Positions 22,193 to 27,074 of a stretch of DNA of 27,074 nucleotides are shown piece after piece. The position numbers were made by a program, and so were the translations under genes. Below the pieces are notes generated by a model. That model was not told the origin of the DNA and ran no database searches. It worked only from the letters and a program-made list of their open reading frames with translations. How positions within the stretch are numbered: position 1 is the first letter of the stretch; every line of letters begins with the position of its first letter. Source of the DNA: Clostridia bacterium (GTDB lineage Bacteria > Bacillota > Clostridia > Christensenellales > Borkfalkiaceae); contig CAAGGZ010000053.1 of the NCBI GenBank assembly GCA_900769545.1, positions 1 to 27,074 on the forward strand. The letters are read 5' to 3'.

Positions 22193-24079
22193 TTGGAAGC
22201 AGTTAAGTTTGAAAACGTATATTTTTCCTACGAATCGGAAGAAGACAGCGACGAAGCAGTATTCGCCGCCGAAACCTCGTTCGCGCTCAGCGGCGTGGAT
22301 TTTTCCGTGCAAGAAGGGGAATTTGTTGCGGTTTTGGGACATAACGGCAGCGGGAAATCTACGCTTGCCCGTCTAATTAACGGCTTGCTTGCGCCCTCGT
22401 CGGGTAAAATTACCGTTTTGGGTTTAGACACTTGCGAAGATAAAAACTTATTTGATATTCGCAAACAGGTGGGAATCGTTTTCCAGAACCCCGATAACCA
22501 AATGGTTGCTTCCATCGTAGAGGACGATATTGCGTTTGGGCCTGAAAATATCGGTATACCCCGTAAAGAAATAGGCGAACGTATTTCCTTTGCGCTTAAC
22601 GCTGTGGGGATGGAGCAATTCCGCGCCTCCACGCCGTCCCGACTTTCGGGCGGTCAAAAACAGCGTATTGCGATTGCAGGTGTGTTGGCGCTCAAACCGC
22701 GCGTAATGATTTTGGACGAATCGACGGCGATGCTCGACCCTCGTGGGAGAAAAGAGGTAATGGACGTTGTATTGCGCCTGAATAAAGAGGAAAAGATCAC
22801 CGTCATTTTAATCACGCATTTCCCCGAAGAAGCGATGCTTGCGGATAGAGCCGTTGTTATGAGCGGCGGTAAAATCGTTCTGCAAGGAACGCCCGAAGAG
22901 GTATTAAAGCGTGGGGAAGAGCTTAGGAAATATTCCCTCACGCTTCCCAAATCTTTAAAAATTTGCCGTGGCTTGACCGAGAGCGGTTTGCCTGTTGCGG
23001 ACGGTATGACGGCGGAAGAAGTATCGGAAAATATTGCGCGTGCCTTGCGCGGCAAGACCTTGCATATTGCCCAAAATGCGAATGTGGACGAGGGCATAAA
23101 CGAGCCGCAGGGCGAAATTGGCAGAGTGGTCTGTAAAAATTTACACCATGTTTACAATGCGAAATCAGCGTTTGAGACGTACGCGCTCAACGGCGTGGAT
23201 TTAGAGATATTCCCGGGGGATTTTTTCGGCATTATCGGGCATACAGGGAGCGGTAAGTCCACCTTTGTGCAACATTTAAACGCATTGTTGCGTTTGCCTA
23301 CTGCCGAGAAAAAGTATAAACTGAAAAAGATAAAAAAAGGTCAAACGCCGCCGCTTGCAACGACGTTGCGAGTCAACGGTTATGACTTGACGGATAAAAA
23401 TACCGATTTTAAAGAGCTCCGCAGTAAAGTGGGTATGGTGTTCCAATACCCTGAATATCAGTTGTTCGCGGAAACGGTGAAAGAGGACGTTGCGTTTGGA
23501 CTTCGTAATTTTAAGGAGAATTTATCCGATGCAGAGATAGAGACGGCTGTTCGGGAAGCGCTCTTGACGGTGGGGCTTGATTACGAGCAAGTAAAAAACC
23601 GTTCTCCGTTTGAATTGTCGGGCGGTCAAAAACGCCGCGTGGCGATTGCAGGCGTCATCGTTACCAAACCCGAAATTTTGATTTTGGACGAACCTGCGGC
23701 AGGGCTCGACCCTCTTGGGAAAGAGGAGATTATGGAGCTGTTGCATAAAATTCACCGTGAGTGGTGTAAAACGGTTATCATTGTCTCGCACGATATGGAT
23801 GAAATTGCGGAGAATTGTAACCGCGCGGCAATCTTCTCGGAAGGGAAGTTGGTTGGCGTGGATAAGCCTAAGGAACTTTTCAAAGCGATAGAAAAGATTG
23901 AAAAGGTCGGTTTGGACGTTCCTTTTACAACAAAAGTTGTATGCGGATTGCAAGCGCGCGGTATTGAAATCGAGTGTGATTTTACCGTAAAAGATTTCTT
24001 GCAAAAAACACTCAATTTAATTAAAACGACGGGGGCAGGTATGCGTTCACCGACGGAAGGAGGTTGCGAAAATGCGTGA
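22193..24079 (+). CDS. EcfA1-EcfA2 fusion, ATPase of an ECF vitamin transporter
   Basis: A 628-residue protein with two complete ABC ATPase domains that together drive an energy-coupling-factor transporter for vitamins or metals. Domain 1: Walker A GHNGSGKST (49-57), Q-loop Gln98, LSGGQ (151-155), Walker B with LDESTAMLDP (174-183), typical of EcfA1. Domain 2: Walker A GHTGSGKST (349-357), Q-loop Gln418, LSGGQ (475-479), LDEPAAGLDP (498-507), typical of EcfA2. A linker of about 65 residues (245-310) joins them, and domain 2 has a lysine-rich insertion (about 368-390). Firmicutes usually have two genes. The start codon is TTG, 5 nt after GAGGAG. The end overlaps ecfT by 8 nt. Which S-component it serves cannot be told. 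Confidence 0.9.
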   Translation: MEAVKFENVYFSYESEEDSDEAVFAAETSFALSGVDFSVQEGEFVAVLGHNGSGKSTLARLINGLLAPSSGKITVLGLDTCEDKNLFDIRKQVGIVFQNPDNQMVASIVEDDIAFGPENIGIPRKEIGERISFALNAVGMEQFRASTPSRLSGGQKQRIAIAGVLALKPRVMILDESTAMLDPRGRKEVMDVVLRLNKEEKITVILITHFPEEAMLADRAVVMSGGKIVLQGTPEEVLKRGEELRKYSLTLPKSLKICRGLTESGLPVADGMTAEEVSENIARALRGKTLHIAQNANVDEGINEPQGEIGRVVCKNLHHVYNAKSAFETYALNGVDLEIFPGDFFGIIGHTGSGKSTFVQHLNALLRLPTAEKKYKLKKIKKGQTPPLATTLRVNGYDLTDKNTDFKELRSKVGMVFQYPEYQLFAETVKEDVAFGLRNFKENLSDAEIETAVREALLTVGLDYEQVKNRSPFELSGGQKRRVAIAGVIVTKPEILILDEPAAGLDPLGKEEIMELLHKIHREWCKTVIIVSHDMDEIAENCNRAAIFSEGKLVGVDKPKELFKAIEKIEKVGLDVPFTTKVVCGLQARGIEIECDFTVKDFLQKTLNLIKTTGAGMRSPTEGGCENA

Positions 24080-24884
24080 CGTTTCTTTCGGTCAGTATTA
24101 TCCTTCCAACTCCTTCGTGCATAAGTGCGACCCTCGTTTAAAAATAGTATTTTTAATCGTGTATATCGTGGCGATATTCCTCGCCAAAAACTTCTATGCC
24201 TTGGGCGTTTGCGCGGCGGCGTTCTTAATTATAGTCGCTTTTTCGAAAGTGCCTGTTAAGAGCTTGCTTCGCTCGGTAAAAGGGATTTTGTTTTTGCTGA
24301 TTTTTACGGCGGTGCTCAATTTCTTTTTCAGAGACGGCGAAACGGTGCTGTGGCAGTGGAAATTTATCACAATTACTTTGGAGGCGGTCTATTCGACGCT
24401 TTTCTTAGCGGCAAGACTGTTTCTGTTGGTGTTGGGCTCGGCGTTGCTTACGCTGACAACGACGCCCGTTTCCTTGACGGATGGGTTGGAAAGTTTGCTC
24501 TTTCCCTTTAAACTCCTGCGCTTGCCCGTGCACGAGCTCGCGCTGATTATGTCGATTGCATTACGCTTTATTCCCATTTTAACGGACGAAACGGCGCGTA
24601 TTATGAACGCGCAAAAGGCAAGGGGCGCGGACTTCGAATCGGGGAGCCTTATACAGCGCGTCAAAGCGGTCATTCCCATTTTAATTCCTTTGCTCATTAG
24701 CGCATTTAGACGCGCGGACGAGCTTGGCGACGCTATGGACGCCCGTTGTTATTCGGGGAGTAAAGTGCGTACAAAATACAAAAAATTAACCTTCACGTGG
24801 CGAGATTTGCTTGCATTTTTACTGGGAGCGGCGTTGCTCACAGTAGTGATTTTGCTCAAAATCCACACGGCGGCGTTGATATAA
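24072..24884 (+). CDS. EcfT transmembrane subunit of the ECF transporter
   Basis: A 270-residue membrane protein with about five to six hydrophobic helices (roughly 25-38, 43-57, 66-86, 105-130, 200-212 and 245-265). The first coupling motif AQKARGAD (180-187) matches the family Ala-Arg-Gly; the second reads MDARCY (222-227), with Cys instead of Gly. These two helices dock on the two ATPase domains encoded just upstream. AAGGAGG inside the end of ecfA is its ribosome binding site, and the 8-nt overlap implies coupled translation. The Gly-to-Cys change in the second motif is uncommon but probably tolerated. Confidence 0.9.
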   Translation: MRDVSFGQYYPSNSFVHKCDPRLKIVFLIVYIVAIFLAKNFYALGVCAAAFLIIVAFSKVPVKSLLRSVKGILFLLIFTAVLNFFFRDGETVLWQWKFITITLEAVYSTLFLAARLFLLVLGSALLTLTTTPVSLTDGLESLLFPFKLLRLPVHELALIMSIALRFIPILTDETARIMNAQKARGADFESGSLIQRVKAVIPILIPLLISAFRRADELGDAMDARCYSGSKVRTKYKKLTFTWRDLLAFLLGAALLTVVILLKIHTAALI

Positions 24885-24893
24885 GAGGTGGCT

Positions 24894-25646
24894 ATGCGTT
24901 ACGTTTTAAAAATTGCTTATGACGGAACGGACTACGCCGGTTGGCAACGCCAGAAAAATGCGATTTCCGTTCAGGAAGTATTGGAAAACGCCTTGCAACA
25001 AGCGTTGCGAATTGACGCTCGAATCACGGCGAGCGGCAGAACGGACGCAGGTGTACACGCGGCAGGGCAAGTCTGTCATTTCGACAGTGACGAAATTACC
25101 GTTCCTGCGGAAAAATTACCCGATTGTCTCAACCGTTTTTTACCCTCGGACGTTCGTGTGATCGAAGGCTGGGGGGGCGCGGAAACGTTTGACAGCAACC
25201 GCAGCGCAAAACGAAAAACGTATTGTTATTCGCTATACGTTTCCAAGCGTGAAATGCCTTTAAAGGAGCGTTTTTCCGTGCGCATTGAGGACGCGCCTTG
25301 TATAGAAATATTACGGCAAAAAGCTAAGCTATTTGAAGGAACGCACGATTTTAAAGCGTTTTGCGCGTCGGGCTCCTCGGTGAAAACGACGGTGCGCACG
25401 GTGTACGAGGTGCGTGTGGAAGAGAACGAGAGCTTTGGCAGCCGAGATTTAAAAATTTACGTCACGGGCAACGGTTTTTTGTATAATATGGTGCGCACGA
25501 TGACGGGAGAGCTTCTCGACTTGGCGACAGGCAGAAGAACGGAGGAGAGTCTTTTTAAGGCTTACGAAACGGGACAAAGAGAGCTATTGGGGAAAACGAT
25601 GCCTGCGAAAGGCTTGACGATGATGCAGGTGGAATACGACGAATAA
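24894..25646 (+). CDS. tRNA pseudouridine(38-40) synthase TruA
   Basis: A 250-residue enzyme that isomerises uridines 38-40 in tRNA anticodon stems. The catalytic Asp51 lies in SGRTDAGVHA (47-56); the N-terminus KIAYDGTDYAGWQRQ and the C-terminal FLYNMVRTMTGELLD are family signatures. I prefer ATG 24894 to the in-frame GTG at 24888, which is part of the ribosome binding site AGAGGTG, although the spacing to ATG is short. It follows ecfT by 9 bp. The ecfA-ecfT-truA order is conserved in Bacillota, usually with ribosomal protein genes on either side; those are missing here. Confidence 0.95.
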   Translation: MRYVLKIAYDGTDYAGWQRQKNAISVQEVLENALQQALRIDARITASGRTDAGVHAAGQVCHFDSDEITVPAEKLPDCLNRFLPSDVRVIEGWGGAETFDSNRSAKRKTYCYSLYVSKREMPLKERFSVRIEDAPCIEILRQKAKLFEGTHDFKAFCASGSSVKTTVRTVYEVRVEENESFGSRDLKIYVTGNGFLYNMVRTMTGELLDLATGRRTEESLFKAYETGQRELLGKTMPAKGLTMMQVEYDE

Positions 25647-25681
25647 AAAGGAGTTGCCGCTCGGCGGCAAAGCGGAGAAAA

Positions 25682-26575
25682 ATGGAAGTTTATAATTTTT
25701 ATCAAACGTTTGCAACGATATTGAGTATGTATCAGTTGGAAATGAACGTCATACTCTTTGGCGCGTTGCTTTTTGCTCTGGCTCCCTTGTTGGTATTTTT
25801 TATCTTACAAGGATTCGGGCTTTATAAAATGGCGAAAAACCGCAATATGAAAAAGAAAGCGTTGGCGTTTATTCCGTTTGCCAACACTTATTACGCTGGA
25901 AAGCTTGCAGGCGAATGTAATTTTTTCGGGCAAAAAATGAAGCGAGTGGGCTTATACGCAATGCTTGCGCAGATAGGTTCTTCGCTGTTAGCGTTTGCGA
26001 CCATTGCGGCGGAAATATATCTCTATTCCGTACACGGAAAACCCGAAACGCTGACGCAAGTGGGTGTGCCTTGTTGGATAGGCTTGAAGGGCGTTTCCGC
26101 TTCGGTGTATTCATTCTATGACGTCAGTTCTTACATTTTACCGATTTTTAATTTGGTATTTAGCGTACTTAAACTTATCCTTTTAATGGGTCTGTTCAAG
26201 AAATATGCGCCCAACAATTACATTTTCTTGGGATTACTTTCCTTTATGGTTCCTGAGTCTTCCTCGATTGTTATTTTTGTCCTTCGTAACCGAAAAGCCG
26301 TTGATTACGAAGCCTATATGCGCGCAAAGCAAGAGGAATTTTTCCGTCGTCAGCAGGAGTATCAGAGACGCTACGGCAATCCCTATAACAATCCTTACGG
26401 GAATCCTTATGGGAATCCGTATAACAAAAATCCTTATGCGAATACGCAAAACTCCAATCCAAGCAAAGCCGATGACGATCCGTTTGCAGAGTTTTCGTCA
26501 GACAAAAAAACGACGGAAAACAGTGAGAATACGGAGCCGAAAAACAGCAACGACTCCGATGAGTTTTTTAATTAA
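25682..26575 (+). CDS. Four-helix membrane protein with Asn-Pro-Tyr repeat tail
   Basis: A 297-residue protein not recognised by name. Transmembrane helices are predicted at about 21-47, 90-116, 151-173 and 180-201. Between the first two is a basic loop with FIPFANTYYAGKLAGE. After residue 202 comes a charged segment rich in Glu, Arg and Gln, then four NPY units spaced by Gly/Asn (231-252), and an acidic, Ser/Asn-rich, probably disordered end. AGCGGAG 5 nt upstream is a reasonable ribosome binding site, and a small hairpin TTGCCGC-TCG-GCGGCAA (25654-25670) lies just before it. It follows truA after 35 bp, likely in the same transcript, and a terminator closes the unit. No function proposed. 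Confidence 0.7.
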   Translation: MEVYNFYQTFATILSMYQLEMNVILFGALLFALAPLLVFFILQGFGLYKMAKNRNMKKKALAFIPFANTYYAGKLAGECNFFGQKMKRVGLYAMLAQIGSSLLAFATIAAEIYLYSVHGKPETLTQVGVPCWIGLKGVSASVYSFYDVSSYILPIFNLVFSVLKLILLMGLFKKYAPNNYIFLGLLSFMVPESSSIVIFVLRNRKAVDYEAYMRAKQEEFFRRQQEYQRRYGNPYNNPYGNPYGNPYNKNPYANTQNSNPSKADDDPFAEFSSDKKTTENSENTEPKNSNDSDEFFN

Positions 26576-26609
26576 AGTCCAATTTTTAAAATTGTATAGC
26601 AAAAATCAA

Positions 26610-26648
26610 GGCGGGAATAAGAAAAAGTTATATTTCCCGTCTTTTTTT
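26610..26648 (+). terminator. Terminator after the NPY-repeat protein
   Basis: GGCGGGAA (26610-26617) pairs with TTCCCGTC (26634-26641), with one G-U, followed by seven T. Confidence 0.8.
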
Positions 26649-26657
26649 ATGCGTAAT

Positions 26658-26699
26658 AACCGTGAAACGGTTTACAGAAAAAAAATCCTGTGGTATAAT
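26658..26699 (+). promoter_or_regulatory. mnmE promoter with overlapping palindrome
   Basis: TTTACA (26671-26676) and TATAAT (26694-26699) are separated by 17 bp. The palindrome AACCGT-GAA-ACGGTT (26658-26672) overlaps the first two bases of the -35 box and could be an operator. Confidence 0.7.
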
Positions 26700-26765
26700 A
26701 GAAACAGATATAAATTCTAATTATAAAACACGCAAAAAGGATAATGCGCTTACGGAGGTGAAACT

Positions 26766-27074
26766 ATGTTGGAAGAAAACGTATCGGCAATAGCGACTGC
26801 GCCGGGCAAAGGCGGCGTTGCCATTATTCGTATCAGCGGAAAATCTCCGCTTGCTATTGCGGGAAAAATGTTCACCCCCGTGGGCAAGGTAAAGGTGCAG
26901 AATTTCGAGCCTTACCGTATGTACCCTGGCAAGATTGACGCAGGCAGTTTTTGCGATTACGGTTTGTGCGTATATTTCAAGGCTCCTGCCAGTTACACGG
27001 GCGAAGACATCATTGAATTCCAATGCCACGGCGGTGAGAATATCGCTCGCGGAATCTTAAAACAAACTTTCCGT
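26766..27074 (+). CDS. tRNA modification GTPase MnmE, N-terminal part (cut by window end)
   Basis: The first 103 codons of MnmE (TrmE), which with MnmG adds the carboxymethylaminomethyl group to U34 of certain tRNAs. The N-terminus reads SAIATAPGKGGVAIIRISG, the signature of the tetrahydrofolate-binding TrmE N-domain, followed by SYTGEDIIEFQCHGG, a conserved block of that domain. The GTPase domain lies beyond the window. CGGAGGT 7 nt upstream gives the start at 26766. It has its own promoter. The frame is open to the last base. Confidence 0.95.
   Translation, partial: MLEENVSAIATAPGKGGVAIIRISGKSPLAIAGKMFTPVGKVKVQNFEPYRMYPGKIDAGSFCDYGLCVYFKAPASYTGEDIIEFQCHGGENIARGILKQTFR

Noticed and set aside
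26205..26720. 171-codon frame overlapping the NPY-repeat gene
   Set aside because: It is another frame of the repeat-coding DNA, rich in Ile/Thr/Arg, and crosses the terminator and the mnmE promoter.

Overview
The window looks like chromosome of an anaerobic member of the Bacillota, most likely Clostridia. The evidence is a Bacillus-type large SRP RNA, strong AGGAGG ribosome binding sites, sigma-A promoters with 17-bp spacers, the Firmicutes ecfA-ecfT-truA gene order, a PPi-type phosphofructokinase and a pectin-sugar operon. I cannot place it to genus.

Left part (1 to about 4800): an accessory segment that looks like one end of an integrated element. It holds a Fic-domain protein on the minus strand, about 1 kb of hairpin-rich non-coding DNA, a sigma-70-region-4-like protein and a tyrosine recombinase that ends about 115 bp from the 3' end of tRNA-Gln(CUG). 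The non-coding kilobase contains a 60-bp palindrome, two decayed copies of part of it, and a 164-nt stretch that folds end to end into one rod followed directly by an intrinsic terminator.

4800-7190: tRNA-Gln, a PRC-barrel-like protein, a membrane protein of unknown role and an AraC-family regulator.

7190-17350: the catabolic core. The AraC gene and a six-gene operon diverge from promoters whose -35 boxes share a base. The operon encodes UxaB, UxaA, a PPi-type phosphofructokinase, UxaC, KDPG aldolase and KDG kinase, the complete route from D-galacturonate to pyruvate and glyceraldehyde 3-phosphate. A separately promoted cytoplasmic GH106-like glycosidase follows, which suggests that imported rhamnose/galacturonate (pectic) oligosaccharides are the substrate. 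No sugar transporter lies in the window.

17350-20000: a thioredoxin-reductase-like flavoprotein with the CATC redox site but no visible NADPH-binding motif, then DNA polymerase IV and, convergent to them, the SRP RNA gene.

20050-27074: housekeeping genes. These are an Mrp/NBP35-type Fe-S carrier with a ComEC-like metallo-beta-lactamase-fold protein, a single-chain fusion of both ECF-transporter ATPases with EcfT and TruA, a membrane protein with an Asn-Pro-Tyr-rich tail, and the 5' third or less of mnmE, cut by the window end.

The observations I rate highest are the rod-shaped RNA candidate, the pyridine-nucleotide-site-less thioredoxin reductase, the phosphofructokinase inside the galacturonate operon, and a 13-mer (TGTACGCGTTGAA) that recurs far more often than chance allows.
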